A stretch of DNA of 64,000 nucleotides from positions 1,047,552 to 1,111,551 of the forward strand of contig NMRA01000045.1 of the NCBI GenBank assembly GCA_002633005.1. The letters are read 5' to 3'. A program made the position numbers and the translations under genes. The notes under the pieces were generated by a model. The model had not been told where the DNA came from and searched no databases. It saw only the letters and a program-made list of their open reading frames with translations. Shown piece by piece: positions 34,483 through 47,169 of the stretch (positions are counted from its first letter, which is position 1; each line of letters begins with the position of its first letter). Origin of the DNA: Phoronis australis (taxonomy: Eukaryota; Phoronida; Phoronidae).

Positions 34483-35420
34483 GTTTGTGTTGCAGTTAAT
34501 GTTCATGTTTTTCACATTTTTGCCGAGACAAAGCAGATTTGCTTGCCTTGCTGAAATAAACTCACCCGTCTTTTGCATATTCAGGGTTGTTGCATGTTTA
34601 TTAGCATCTCTAAGACTGCACTGCGATCTTGGTCGGTGCTTCGGATATGTACTCAGGTCTGAAATGCTGATGTCTGTCAGAACGACTGGACACTTGTTTG
34701 GAAATACCTGGCATGATACGAAGTTGTGGATTGTTTATTGTACTCTGATGCCATAGACATTGATATTTTCTACGCAAACATGCAATACCACTGTTTAAGG
34801 ATACGATCCCACAACTTCCACTAATGTAGACAATAGTTTGAGTGTATATATAGCAAAATATTTGCAACACTCTAGAATTTAACTCGGCAAAAATATAGAA
34901 TTTCTGAAAATAGAAAATTTGTTGGTGGACAATCAGGAGTAAAAAATTAAAGTAAAAGTTACATAATTCATTTTCAAAATTTTCAGGTTGAAGGAGCATC
35001 ATACTCAAGTTCACTATGAAGCTTTGCTCATGCTGGGAAGCATTCCGCACACGCAAGACAGTTGCCTGTCACTGTAGTGGTCTTGCACGATCTTGCGTTT
35101 GTGGAACGTACCCGCGTTTAGCGTGAAAATTCGTTTATTAGGGTTTAAACTATACGGTATCATTAACGCGCCTAGTTGAGACGCCCGTTTCAATACTAAG
35201 TGCAATTGAGTCAGAACCGAGTTGCCGAGACAAATTACTTAATTCTCAACTGAAGTCGACGACGTACCTCTAATACATCCAGTTATTCACGATTCACAAT
35301 TTTCAATAAAACCAAACTCTTACCAATTAAAAAATATCCTGTGGAGTTTCAATGCATACGACGTTACAAAATGTGATAGGCAAATTGATTGATTACTATA
35401 ACAGTAAAGTAACATCAGTA

Positions 35421-35549
35421 ATAATAACAGTAGCCTGGGGGTATTTGTAGCAATAGCAGTATTTAGTATAATAGCACACAGTAGCACAAGTAAAAGTAAT
35501 GCAGTAGCAACAGCATCAGTAGCAGTAGTAGCAGTAGTAGTAGTAGTAA

Positions 35550-35624
<75 letters not shown>

Positions 35625-36760
35625 CAATAGTAGCAGTAGTAGCAGTAGTAGCAGCAGTAGTAGCACCAGCAGTAGCAGTAGTAGCAGTAGTAGNNNNNNN
35701 NNNNNNNNNNNNNNNNNNNNNNNNNNNNNNNNNNNNNNNNNNNNNNNNNNNNNNNNNNNNNNNNNNNNNNNNNNNNNNNNNNNNNNNNNNNNNNNNNNNN
35801 NNNNNNNNNNNNNNNNNNNNNNNNNNNNNNNNNNNNNNNNNNNNNNNNNNNNNNNNNNNNNNNNNNNNNNNNNNNNNNNNNNNNNNNNNNNNNNNNNNNN
35901 NNNNNNNNNNNNNNNNNNNNNNNNNNNNNNNNNNNNNNNNNNNNNNNNNNNNNNNNNNNNNNNNNNNNNNNNNNNNNNNNNNNNNNNNNNNNNNNNNNNN
36001 NNNNNNNNNNNNNNNNNNNNNNNNNNNNNNNNNNNNNNNNNNNNNNNNNNNNNNNNNNNNNNNNNNNNNNNNNNNNNNNNNNNNNNNNNNNNNNNNNNNN
36101 NNNNNNNNNNNNNNNNNNNNNNNNNNNNNNNNNNNNNNNNNNNNNNNNNNNNNNNNNNNNNNNNNNNNNNNNNNNNNNNNNNNNNNNNNNNNNNNNNNNN
36201 NNNNNNNNNNNNNNNNNNNNNNNNNNNNNNNNNNNNNNNNNNNNNNNNNNNNNNNNNNNNNNNNNNNNNNNNNNNNNNNNNNNNNNNNNNNNNNNNNNNN
36301 NNNNNNNNNNNNNNNNNNNNNNNNNNNNNNNNNNNNNNNNNNNNNNNNNNNNNNNNNNNNNNNNNNNNNNNNNNNNNNNNNNNNNNNNNNNNNNNNNNNN
36401 NNNNNNNNNNNNNNNNNNNNNNNNNNNNNNNNNNNNNNNNNNNNNNNNNNAGTAGTAGTAGTAGTAGTAATAGTAGTAGTAGTAATAGTAGTAGTAGTAG
36501 TAGTAGTAGTAGCAGCAGTAGTAGTAGTAGTAGTAATAATAGTAGTAGTAGTAGTAGCAGTAGTAGTAGTAGTAGTAATAGTAGTAGTAGTAGTACTAGT
36601 AGTAGTAATAATAGTAGTAGTAGTAGTAGCAGTAGCAGTAGTAGTAGCATCAGCAGTAGTAGTAGTAACAATAGCAATAGTATGCCTAGTAATAGTAGTA
36701 GCAATAGCAATAGTATGCCAAGTAATAGTAGTACAGGTACAAGTAGTAAAAGTAGCTTAG
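35421..36760. repeat. Long AGT (ATT/AGC-variant) trinucleotide microsatellite with assembly gap
   Basis: Sequence on both sides of the gap is (agt)n with interspersed agc, aat and att triplets. It runs from about 35421 to 35693 and from 36451 to about 36760. With the gap the array may be 1.3 kb or more. Any poly-Leu reading frame across it is an artefact. Confidence 0.95.
35694..36450. other. Assembly gap (run of N)
   Basis: 757 unknown bases inside the trinucleotide array. The assembler probably could not traverse the repeat, so the stated length is an estimate. Confidence 0.99.
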
Positions 36761-37677
36761 CAGTAATGTAGTGGTGGGTAGTGGTGGGTAGTGGTGGTTG
36801 TTAAGTACTGATGGTGGTAGTTGCGTTTTCATGGTTATGAAACAGCAAAGTTGCACAGAAGGACTATTGACAAAAACGTTGGGATTCATCATGGTAATGT
36901 TTAAGAACAACTAACTAGACGCTAATTGACATGAACTCGTCTGAACAGGTGTGAAATTATAGCACAAATTACTAATGCTTCGACTCTGACAGTGAATTAA
37001 AGCTTACATCATATTATGACTAATTAAACTGACTGCCATACAATTACCAAAGGTAGGATGAGGCTTCTCTCGCAATGTAAATGCATGACCGCCAATATTT
37101 CAAGATTTGCAGTGGCAATAGCGCAGCTAAATCTTTAGGCGAAATATTGAATCTCAAAGTGTGAGAGAAACATGACTCATCATCAAACAAGTTAAGTAAG
37201 GCTGTCCTCAAATGATTCGCTACAGGCCAAACCAGTTACATTGGTAACTCATTCATGTTGTCGTTTGTGAGCCATGTGTTTTGGAGAGGGTGCTGGAGGA
37301 CTCGGCTTTAAAACCATTACGTGTTGCAACAGTACTATTTCCGGGTCCATTTTGGCGCTTCAAAAACGAATTGTAAATATCTGTAATGCAGTAAAGACAA
37401 ATTCAACCAACGGTAACACAAAAAAATCTGTAACAATATTTCAACGAAGCCAGGCAAGGTTGTCTTTAAACATGAGCCAATCAAACCCAGAGAAGATATC
37501 CACGCTCAGCATGATGCTGTCCCCACTTCCACAGCAGAAAACTATGTAAATTAAGTTGACATGTGAGAGAGATCAAAGAAACCAGGGCGACTACGTCCAC
37601 TGGGTGGATTTTCAAAGTTGCTATATTCGCCTGATGTACTGGCAGGTGATAAAAATTTCGAGCATATGTCGTTTCAG

Positions 37678-37836
37678 GGGATGCCTATATGGTAGCCTCA
37701 GGTGTACCGCTAAAAACTACCTGCCATTGTGAGGAAATCGCCACAATGGCCGTCGACTTGCTGGCAAGCATCCAGAACTTGTCGGTTCCTCATCGCCCGG
37801 ACGAAATCTTGCAACTCAGAATAGGCCTTCATACTG
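37678..37836 (+). CDS. NIT-domain receptor guanylate cyclase, exon 3 (central cyclase domain)
   Basis: Residues 478-531. The acceptor is tcgtttcag and the donor actg|gtaggt, phase 1 at both ends. It reads GDAYMVASGVPL, where Asp479 is the second metal-binding aspartate directly after the split Gly478. It continues through IATMAVDLLASIQ to LQLRIGLHTG. These are the expected class III cyclase blocks in order, with no stops. Confidence 0.95.
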
Positions 37837-39067
37837 GTAGGTTTAATGCGCTTGACAAACTCGTTGAACTGTTTTCAAATCACCACTCGTGTAGGGTTCC
37901 ACGACAGAACAAGGCTTTATTGGATGCGCCGTTGTGGGACAAGCGAGCTTGGAAATTAGCCTGAAACCGATGACATCATCATAACAAGGCTTGAGGTGTG
38001 AAACGCACTGCCTGTGATGCCATCTTAGGGACTTCAGGGGTACAATACAATTTGGGCACGCTGTTATCATCGATACGAGTAGGTTGGTACATCAAAAGAG
38101 TGAAAAATGAACTTGAGTGAACGTCGTGATTCGTTAGGCAGCTCTTATCATAACGCCACCAAATTAAAGTATGTGGGTTGAAATTGCATGTAAAAGAATT
38201 AAGGTTTGCTCAGGAACTTTTATTAGCTACCTTTCGTAGCACTGTGAAAGAATGCAGAAGTTAACTCGTTTTTGACATAGGTGAGCACACAAAGTACGCT
38301 TCCCCCACGTGCTACGACTTCACAAAACTAAGCGAGGAGGTGTGAAATACAATTTCAAGAATAAACTTGGTTTTGGAATTCTAAGTGTGGATTTGTTTCC
38401 ATTTGAATGAAATTAGAATCGTGTTTGCTTGAGAAGACAGGAAAATATCATTTCATATGTGCCAGTTATTCGCGCTGCATTGTCTCCACAGCCTTTGTCG
38501 GTTCTCGAATCGAAACCAGACGATCTTCAATTTGGCATTGTTTAGGAACATTGGATTGTGAAAAATCATCAGCGAAATTTTGTTTTCAACAGTTTACAGT
38601 GATAGTAATCTTAAATGTTGGTCATTTAGACCAAAAGTCCAATCTTAAGCCTACTCCGTAGCATGCTAAATTTCGATCTTATCTTAGAGAGATTTCGATC
38701 TTAATTTTGGTTCTAAGAAATTTTATGAAACGGCTAAGACATTTTGGTCTTAAGCTATTACGATTTTGGTCCACGTTAACTCAAACAAATTTTTATGAAG
38801 CGTGTCCTTGGACTTCTTAAATTTTCGTTCCTCGTGGCATAGTTGATTCTAGCAAAACCACCACCCTCGCGATATTGGTCCACAAACTTGTGTCAGGTCT
38901 CAGTGTTGTTGAAGTTATATGGTTTCGGAATGCACAACTCCAGATCAATCTCCATGAACTATTTGCCCACCATAGATGGAATACCCCAGTACCCCTCCCC
39001 GCGTTGCTACCTTTCTTAGTTGAAATCGTTGAACTTCTTGGCTACCTCCTGCTAGGGTCTTTTCTCC

Positions 39068-39074
39068 AGGTGTG

Positions 39075-39120
<46 letters not shown>

Positions 39121-39144
39121 NGTGTGTGTGTGTGTGTGTGTGTA
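39068..39144. repeat. TG dinucleotide microsatellite with a single N
   Basis: About 37 TG units, with one N at 39121. The N marks an unresolved join, so the length is uncertain. Confidence 0.97.
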
Positions 39145-39553
39145 ATTTCCCCTTCGCAGGGCCATTCTTCTACTGGACAAGATGCGTTGTAGGGATTCCA
39201 CTTCACCGCACCATTTACATCTGTCGTCATATTTTTTCTCCCATAACTTCTCTTTCCAAGTGACGCATTCTTCTTTTTTCATATCAACTGTTCCATTGAG
39301 CAGCTTCTCTTCTTAGTCTTGGCGAATCTCCTTGAGTATCATATCTTGCTTCTCCATTCTCTGCCCCCTTCCATGTAATGCATCCTACAACGGAATGTGC
39401 CGACACATGTCCTTGTGACGGAGGCAGCTCACTGTTCTGTTCACTGCATTTTCGGGATTCCACTTTCTGTCTTCTTACACCTGAATATTTAATGACCTGA
39501 GAAATTGTCTGTGGGGTCTCAAATTGTACGAATCTCTCCTGCTTTTGACATTT

Positions 39554-39808
39554 TGAAGTTTCCAACCAACGTTCTTAGCGCAAGGATACTGATGATGTTC
39601 TACTGAATAATCCAACGGATGCGAAACTCACTGACACTCCTAGTCACTTTCTACATCCCGCTCCACAGACTTGACTGCTTTTTACGCTTTGAAGTCTCCA
39701 ACCAACGTACTTAGCGCAAGGATACTGCTGATAGTATACTGAATAATCCAACGGACGCGGAACTCACCGACACTCCTAGTCACTTTCGACATCGCTCCAT
39801 AGGCTCGT
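39554..39808. repeat. Tandem duplication, period 137 bp
   Basis: gaagtttccaaccaacgtt at 39554 recurs as gaagtctccaaccaacgta at 39691. After it, agcgcaaggatactg, ctgaataatccaacgga and cactcctagtcacttt recur in the same order. The duplication lies inside the retroelement remnant, and its divergence suggests it is old. Confidence 0.85.
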
Positions 39809-40400
39809 CTGTTGGGATTGGAAAGCTGTAAACAAATACAGGTCATGAGATGCTGGACAGTGCTGCGAAGGGGTAACACACAGCCTGGACCTCAATAGGA
39901 AAGTGCACTCGTAAATCTTCTCCATACTCTTCCCGAACAGGTCCACTATATGCCTCGCATTCATTATGTCACCAAGACTACCGTAGTACACCTTACCCAT
40001 ATTTTTACCCTGATATTGTAATGACTTCTCGTTCAAAGATGGAATCTCTTCATCGTTCATCCTTACGGCTCGGTGCTGATTCACTTTTCCTTTTATCTAG
40101 ACTAAGCTTCTGTATTTTAAGCTTCGTCCTACTCAAGACACTTAGCTCGTCTAGGTTCTTTATCACTTGTCCTGCTCCTACTGCCGCTGATGTGATAACC
40201 GGTAGGTCGTCAACAAATTCACGACCTGGCATTAGGCGTCTCCCTTGTAAGGAACAGGTCCTCTGCACTATTTGCTGACTAGGCGAATAATGAGATTCAT
40301 GGTACGAACGAATGAGTTGATTGAAATGGTGCACCACGATACTCTCCGTTTCTCTCAACGCTTCAAATCTGTGGTGAATTCGTTCTGTAGAGAATCGCAT

Positions 40401-41263
40401 CTATTGCTTTCCGTCTGTAATAATTCAGGTATACGATAACCTGTCATTGCTTTCCTAATCAATGAATGATGGAACCATATGCATTCGCCAAACCTAACCA
40501 CGCAATTGCTAAGTTCGACTTGCTTGCTTTTGCGTTCTCTATAGGTTCTGTTAGCACAGCGTTATGCTCCAGACGCCTTGATTGTCCTGCGCTGTAGAAT
40601 CGATGATTCCGATTCTCAGCAGGTATTTGATAATTCTAAAGGTTCTAATGCGAAGAAAATTTCGCAATTGACATCCAACAGGGACATTGGCCTGTGGTTT
40701 TTAATGGCCTGTGTCTATTTGATCTTGGGAATGTAACAACCCTCAGCTTTTCTTAATCATCTTGTTCCTTTCTGTTATTACAAATAATTTCTAGGCTCGA
40801 AATTCTTTATTCCTGTAGAGAAGGCTCATTAAATTGCTTGTTACTGTGCCTTAATTTCAGCCGCCAAAGCAGTATGGCCGTCAGGGAAATCCCAAGGGAT
40901 TTTTACTAACCAGTTTCAATTTAACAAAGAATGATAACCCAATGACATTGCTTTGGATGGGCGAATACGCCATTGGAAATTTTATTTTTACACTAGAAGA
41001 TTGTTTATAGCTGCTATAAACTAATGTTAACGTAAATGAGAATAGAAAATTATCCCCTTTGTTCAAATCGGTAATCAACTCGCTTTTTGTAAAAAATAGC
41101 TTTGGATTTAGACTTCCTATCGCCATATGGCTGAATTAACTTGTTGCTTATTCTGATTAGAATTGATTCTGGGCTAGGAAGCAACTCACAGTTGCTTTTT
41201 GCTAGACTCTACACTCGGCATATAAAATAACCTGCCGCGTCAAGCTATCTTATTGAACAAACC
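40401..41263. other. No further gene seen in intron 3
   Basis: May include degraded upstream RT sequence of the minus-strand element, but I recognise no block. Confidence 0.3.
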
Positions 41264-41556
41264 CAGGGGCGGATCCAGGATTTTGGGCCAGGGCACAGGA
41301 ATAACCAGAATTTCGCCATATGCGCGCATCCAGCCTAAAATGTAGGGATGTAGGGGGTCCTGAACTTTTGGGTTTGTGCACCTTATTACTAAAAAAGGGT
41401 AAACGGGGTTTGTTTAGGGCTATGCATTGTGCATCCCTCGAGCCCCTCTAGGTACGCGCATATGCTAGTCAGCAATTGGCACCCCGAACTGCCAAATGGA
41501 ATCTGGGAGAATTTTAAGGGGGCATGGCCCCCTTGCCCCCCCCCCATCCGCCACTG
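41264..41556. mobile_element. MITE family D, copy 1 (CAGTGGCGGATCC ends), interrupted by family B
   Basis: Ends are caggggcggatccagg and ccatccgccactg. The right internal part (gccaaatggaatctggga, gggggcatggccccctt) matches copy 2 at 59785 in inverse orientation. The middle, 41317-41464, is a separate insert. Confidence 0.7.
41317..41464. mobile_element. MITE family B, copy 3, nested
   Basis: Bounded by catatgcgcgcatccagcc and ctctaggtacgcgcatatg, the same inverted ends as the copies at 23806 and 26627. The interior is shortened and diverged. Insertion into family D makes family B activity the later event here. Confidence 0.55.
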
Positions 41557-42195
41557 AAATCGTAATTCCCAGTTCTTCCCAAGGCCCTAAGTCACATCTC
41601 ATTAGAGTTATTAATTGTTTTGGAAAACCTGGAATCACCTCCAGCCTGACTAAGAACAATCTGAGACAATTTGACACCAATAAGTGGTCAAAAGAGAAGT
41701 TGCCTTTGTGATGAAAGGTGGTGGTTTGTAAGCGCGTGAAGACTGCTAGTCAAACTTGTAGCTGGTTGACTTCAGTTAGGCTAATGATCCTCATTCAAGC
41801 TATTACCCTGACAAAAGGTCTAATTTGACGTTAATGATGACTAGTAGAGTTATGGGAATTCTTAAAAGGGGCGTGACCACATTTGTTGGATATTCATGTT
41901 CCGAATTCGTGTTCTCTTAGAAAAATGTGAGAAGACAACAAGTTGCGATTGACCTATTTTAATACAGGCTCCTAGATACGGTCTTCCTTTTTTAGAAATG
42001 TCGACTATTTGATTGTTTAAAAATCTTTTTAAACAATGTAATATTTCATTGTAGAACTTTGAATCTGTTTGTACCTCTGACCAAGTTAAGAGTTCATTTT
42101 GTTCGTTAGTATTTTCGAGACCGCTGTTGGGCAAAAGCGGTTTTGAAAACTATCCAAACAGAAACTGCAGCGTTTTAATTCTTAGTCATGTCTGA

Positions 42196-42315
<120 letters not shown>

Positions 42316-42659
42316 TAGACATGGAAATGAGATTGAAAGAGTCTTTGTGGTGATATTTCTATGAAAGTACTTTATATAACCGCTTGTTAGTGGCCCCCTG
42401 TTTTCATGGATGTTGTTCATTCGACTTCCGATTGAGCTGTCCACCATGGCAGACGTGTTTTCAGCTCTATTTGACTGGGTCACTTTTGTTAAATTATGCC
42501 TTAAGCAAAACGCAAATTATAAACTTTGCAGCGTTTTTTCGACGGTGATGTGAGTTAGTAGGTGGCAGGTCAACGAAATTAAATTATTAACTCTACGAAT
42601 GGAGAGTATTTAAGTAGAAAAATCAACGAATCTACGCCTACGCTTAAAAAACAAGATCG

Positions 42660-43060
42660 CCACCATGAAACTGCAACTACACTACAGGAAGAATTTCACT
42701 GTAAAAGAACACGAAGATTAGCTGGAATACGTTCGTACAGATGTGCAGGAGCTCCGTGAACGTTTAAAAGCTATGAAGAAAGTCTGTACAACTATTTTAC
42801 TGTCAAAAGTTCACATAATTCCCACGCAAGTTGAACACGGTGACACGCTGGATTCAGTCATAACTAAATTCATCCTCCTGGGGGACAGAGAGAGACGATT
42901 TGGAAGGCCATGAGAAATCTTGAGCTTAGCTCAGGGGAACTGAAGAAAAAGCGGGGGAAATTGACGGTTCAAGCTTACAAAATTTGCCAGGAGAACAAGT
43001 GTATCATGACCATTCTCGAAGTAAGGCTTGGTGAAGAAATTCCCTAGACTAATGCTAGGC
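42660..43060 (+). pseudogene. Coding-like fragment of unknown origin
   Basis: Broken plus-strand frames with a heptad-like, charged composition: YVRTDVQELRERLKAMKK, then a shifted frame with AMRNLELSSGELKKKRGK and CIMTILEVRLGEEIP. The first frame starts after caccatg. It lies 0.5 kb upstream of the LINE remnant and could be its ORF1 or an unrelated pseudogene. No family recognised. Confidence 0.3.
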
Positions 43061-43499
43061 AGCGGGGAGATATATGTCGAATAAGAACTGACACTTTAAG
43101 CATGCGGTTGGATAGCGAAGTGCGTCGTTGTAGCAAGTTCGAATTCATTATTTTTATTTGTGTAATGTACTTGTTCTAGTTAAATTTGATTTAATTTATT
43201 TTTTCTCCTTTGACAGAAGGTTAACTGTAACATATTTATTTTCTATTTCTCTAACGTGTTTATTTACTCACGAAATCGCCTTTGCCACCAGCATTGTCTA
43301 TTAAGTTCGACTTTAAGTGAACTATTTCCGATACGCGGGACGGGGCACCGCCCTCTGCCATCACGGACGGTCATTGGGGGACTATTCAGACCACTCTTTA
43401 AGCCTACATGTGCGTCGCTCGTCGTTTCTTTCGTTTATTGGCGTGCACATTTGAAGAGGTCGTTTGTCACCGAGCAGTCAAGACTAAACTTTCTTCTTA

Positions 43500-46400
43500 C
43501 CTCTAATAAACTTAGTGTCTGTGTCAGTGACCAAGTTATTCAAGATAGTTATCGATCTGACCACTCTGGAGCTCTAAGGTATAACCAATGAGAATAATAG
43601 CTCATTGTGTATAACAGTCACGTAACTTACTTGGGGAAAAGGGCCGTGGATGTTCAGCAGCAGTTTGTTTGATGACGAGGGATACGTTAAGCATATTAAA
43701 AAAATAAATTCCATAAAAGACAATGTTCCCTCAGACTTACAATCAGGTACAGTGGAAAACGTGCCAAATAATAAAAACGATTTAGAATTGATGACACATT
43801 ATTCTTACATGCATTATGTATGGAGATACGAGACAAAACAATTGCTTACTCAGTGCATGGAAAGAAACTACGAGACAATACATATATTAAACGTGAAGAC
43901 GAAATATTGAATTTGGAAATAAATTTACTTTCTCCTAGTAAACCAGATTTAGAAAGTTTGGATCGCAAATCAAATGAATTATTAAATATAAGAAAAGAAA
44001 AACTTAAATGTCTAACTATTCGCTTAAAAGCAAATTGGATTCAAACAGAGAATGCCCAACAAAATACCTCAGTAATCTAGAATCTGCAATTAACTTGTTC
44101 GTAATATTGAATTATATAACGGACATGTAATGAGAGATCTGAGGCCCCCATGGAAAGCAGTGTGAACTGATGGGGCTACCCTCATTGTAAATATTACATT
44201 AATAATAATAATAAATAAAATACGATCAAAAAGAAGTAACTTAAAGAAACAGCAAGTTTTATAAACAGTTGTGCGCTAAGAAAGGCAATAACAAATTTGA
44301 TTCGAAACGAATTATTCAAAGAACATTCTTTTCCTGTCTTGTCAGACAGTGATTTTTTAAATACCGCACTCAGATTGTTCACGTGGCGGTTCACATCCTA
44401 TATGTATATACTTGCGCGTTAGGTTGCAAGTTTTCTCAAGTAAAAGAACGTTTTAAATGTAAGGATTTGTTACTTGAAAAGAGATAACAGAGATGAAAAC
44501 AACGGTAACTTTGCACTGAACTTGTAACATCTCCTGAAAATAGTTAAATAACAACAATATTAGAAATTGTAGTTACCGATGAATCGGCGCCTGAGTTGCA
44601 GACGATATAATAATTAGCAAACGAAATCTGAGACAGAGTGTCATGTAGTTAACGGTTCTGTTCCAGATCTTACGATTGAGACCTGATTGCATGTTTAGTG
44701 TTATTTACACTGCTACAATTGTATTACTTTAAACTATTTTCGGAAAGTTTGATGATCTAACTGGCTAACGACGTCAAGTCAACATTGCCCCACCCTTTGA
44801 ACTTTCCATGTCAGAGAACACTGTTGAAGTAGTGCGGGAGGTGAATACGGAAAAATATTACATGGCCGTATTTCCCTCGACAGATTCAACGCGTATGGGA
44901 TAAAAAAATGACAAATGCCCCGATTCAGATGTTTTTCAGCTAAACGTTTTTGGGATGACTCGAAATATTTTATTCTACGACATATCAGTTCAAGTTACGT
45001 CAATACTCAGAGAACTGGTGTTATAACAAGTATACCAAAACTTGATAAACTTTGAAAATTGGAGACCTTTTACCTTGCTACATGCAGTGTACGAATTAGT
45101 AGTTGGTTGCATGCCAAATATGCTAAAAAGAGTTTACGAAAGGTTGTATCAAACAAGCAAAATGGTTTTTTTAATTGCAAACACATTGGTGTTATGAACT
45201 ATGGGAAAAAACCAAAAAATCCCAGGACTCGTTCTGCAAATTGATATTCAAAAGGTTTTTGGTAGTATATCATGGAATTTCATTTACGAAGTTTTATAAT
45301 TGTTCACTCAGCGTCTAAATTTCAGACAGTTGGTTAATGCATTCTATAATAATTCAGTTAATCACGTAATTCAGAATGGTTATTTGTCTGACGCCTTTCC
45401 TCTACAAAGAGGTTTTAGACAGGGTGGTCCTCTCTCTCTCCGTATATTTTCATTCTATGTGCCGAAATCTTGTCAATTTTTAAGGACCAAGATAGAGATA
45501 TAAAGGATTTAATGGTTGACGACACTTAAATTTTATTTTAGATGAGTTCCCAGGTTCCTTGGCAAAGACAATGAAGGCACTGGGTTTCTATGCAGATATT
45601 ATTGCGGGATAGTAATATTATAGTGATTCTAAACCAATTGTAATTTGGATTGAAAGTAAGAAGTTTTCAAAAGAGGTCTATCGTCATAGATGCTGGAAAC
45701 TTAAATGGAGAGTTACGAAGTTTAGGCTGTTGGTAATTTTGACGTTAGTTTAGACAACATGTGAATTGCAAATTTTGATTTTAAGTTGTTTGGAAATAAA
45801 AAACAGAATACAGAATACAGACTATATGTGAACACTTACCATATTTGGTAAAGTGACGGTTGCAAAATCACTTGTCTTGTCAAAAAATATTCAATTTCTG
45901 TCTTCATTTCCAGCTTTTTAATAGAAAAAACAACTTGATTTTCAAATTTGTTTGAATTAGCAAACCAGACTTGATTAAGAGAACTAAGAATTGAAGAAGA
46001 GAATGTTAAAATGACAGACATGAAACACTTTAATCTAGTTCTCAAACTTAGACAAAGTTTGATATCGCAAAAGGTGAAATCATAAAACCTCAAGATATGT
46101 TATTGATCTATATATATGCAAGAGTTACTATCACATACATCTTTTAAGTGTAAACGATACAAGAATACGTCATTTTCAATGCAATGTGCTGCATAGGATT
46201 GTTCACGTAAGTGCTTGGTTGTTTGATATTAATTATCTTGATTCTGATTCCTGTACCGTTTGTAACAATGAACAATCGAACCCTTATTTGTACTGCGTGG
46301 TGTAACACGCTCATTATGGTGCACTATTGAGAGGCAAAGATCCGCTGCGAACTTAGTTTAAATAAAAGTGCAGTACTTTTCGGAGTCTCTTTTCGTAAAG

Positions 46401-46540
46401 AAAACAAGGTACTTAGTTAATTTTTATCATATACGGAATATTACATTTGCATTAAAAATTTAAAAACAATAATTTAGATTTGAATGTTCATATTAAATAT
46501 TTAGAAACTAATTGTTTTACTGAAAAGTTTCTTCTAAAAC
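43500..46540 (+). pseudogene. L1/Tx1-like LINE ORF2 remnant
   Basis: Plus-strand blocks appear in the correct order for an L1/Tx1-type ORF2. SYRSDHS at about 43550 is the end of the endonuclease. WMFSSSLFDDEGYVKHIKK follows at about 43647 (family 'W.FNNSLL.D..YV..I'). Next is IRLKANWIQTENAQQNTS at about 44020 (family 'R.+WIEEGEKNTKYF'). QIDIQKVFGSISWNFIYEVL lies at about 45240 and LQRGFRQGGPLS at about 45400. A degraded MVDDT active site lies near 45513. CTVCNNEQSNPY at about 46250 is the C-terminal cysteine block. Multiple stops and frameshifts make it inactive. The 5' end is unclear. Confidence 0.75.
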
Positions 46541-46966
46541 ATAGTAATCCCAGATCGGTGGAACTTCTAGAACTTTGGACACCATGGGATTTTTTGCCGA
46601 GTGAAGTTTTACTCACCCATACATGTATTCAATAGCTACTCTGGGGGCACCTCTACAGGGTAAAGGGTGTGATTTATGTACTTACACTGGTAACAGTGTT
46701 AATTTTTAACGTTGTGCGTGAGGAATAAGTATTCAAAAAATGTTCATTCAATAAGGTTTCCAAACATCAACTATAAAATTAAACACGGGTCCACACCAAA
46801 CTGCCAGAAAAAAAATACTGGAGAGTATGTACATCGCGGGCCGAAACCGTATTGGTTTCTAGAGAAATTAACACGTGACAAAATCTGATGCTTCTTAAAA
46901 CTGCAAAAAGGACATCAGTGCGAATCAGTTTAAAATGTCTATCTCTCGGTTACTTTTTACACGTGT

Positions 46967-47165
46967 CTACAGCGTAAACTTACCCGACCAACTAAAGCAC
47001 AGGAGGTGGGTAACTGCGTCGACGTGGTGAACGACGAGTATCATGTCGATTTGGTCGAGGACATTGTTAACGTGATCGACCAGCAGGTCGTTGCTGTAAA
47101 TGCTGCTTTCAAAATTGACAAGTCCTGTGAAATGGTTAATGCTTGCCATTAAATTCTCTGTTGAC
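46967..47165. other. Candidate unrecognised exon, strand undecided
   Basis: A GC-richer patch open on both strands. Plus: an acceptor (acacgtgtctacag) just before 46975 leads into a frame containing VNDEYHVDLVEDIVNVIDQQ and ending at a TAA near 47150. Minus: a frame starting at an ATG at 47170 with INHFTGLVNFESSIYSNDLL, reaching a possible donor (tcgg|gtaagt) near 46985. No family matches either. One of them may be a nested gene's exon. Confidence 0.2.
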
Positions 47166-47169
47166 GTCA

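Larger units (their letters stand above)
34483..37677 (+). other. Guanylate cyclase intron 2
   Basis: A phase-1 intron of about 3.2 kb in the assembly, dominated by the AGT array and its gap. The true length is unknown because of the gap. Confidence 0.8.
38820..40400 (-). pseudogene. Non-LTR retrotransposon remnant, RT palm to C-terminal nuclease-like end
   Basis: Minus-strand order of blocks. The RT active-site variant FVDDLPVITSA lies at about 40215. Next are IPSLNEK and a GKVYYGSLGD block. A zinc-finger-like DDRCKWCGEVESLQRIL follows at about 39210, then RMALRRGNY. Last are RPDTSLWT and VVLLEST at about 38900-38840. The final pair resembles the RPD...E(L/S)T core of the PD-(D/E)XK-like end seen in a widespread animal retroelement type. 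Frameshifts, a CA/TG microsatellite inserted after RRGNY, and an internal 137-bp duplication show that it is dead. The exact clade is not assigned. Confidence 0.6.

Noticed and set aside
33993-34578. Minus-strand ORFs over the cyclase second exon
   Set aside because: Antisense shadows of exon 2.
35463-36710. Long minus-strand poly-leucine reading frame
   Set aside because: It is the AGT trinucleotide array and the N gap read in one frame, not a protein.
39042-39282. His-Thr and Val-Cys repeat reading frames
   Set aside because: Products of the TG microsatellite. Only the DDRCKWCGEVES part belongs to a retroelement.
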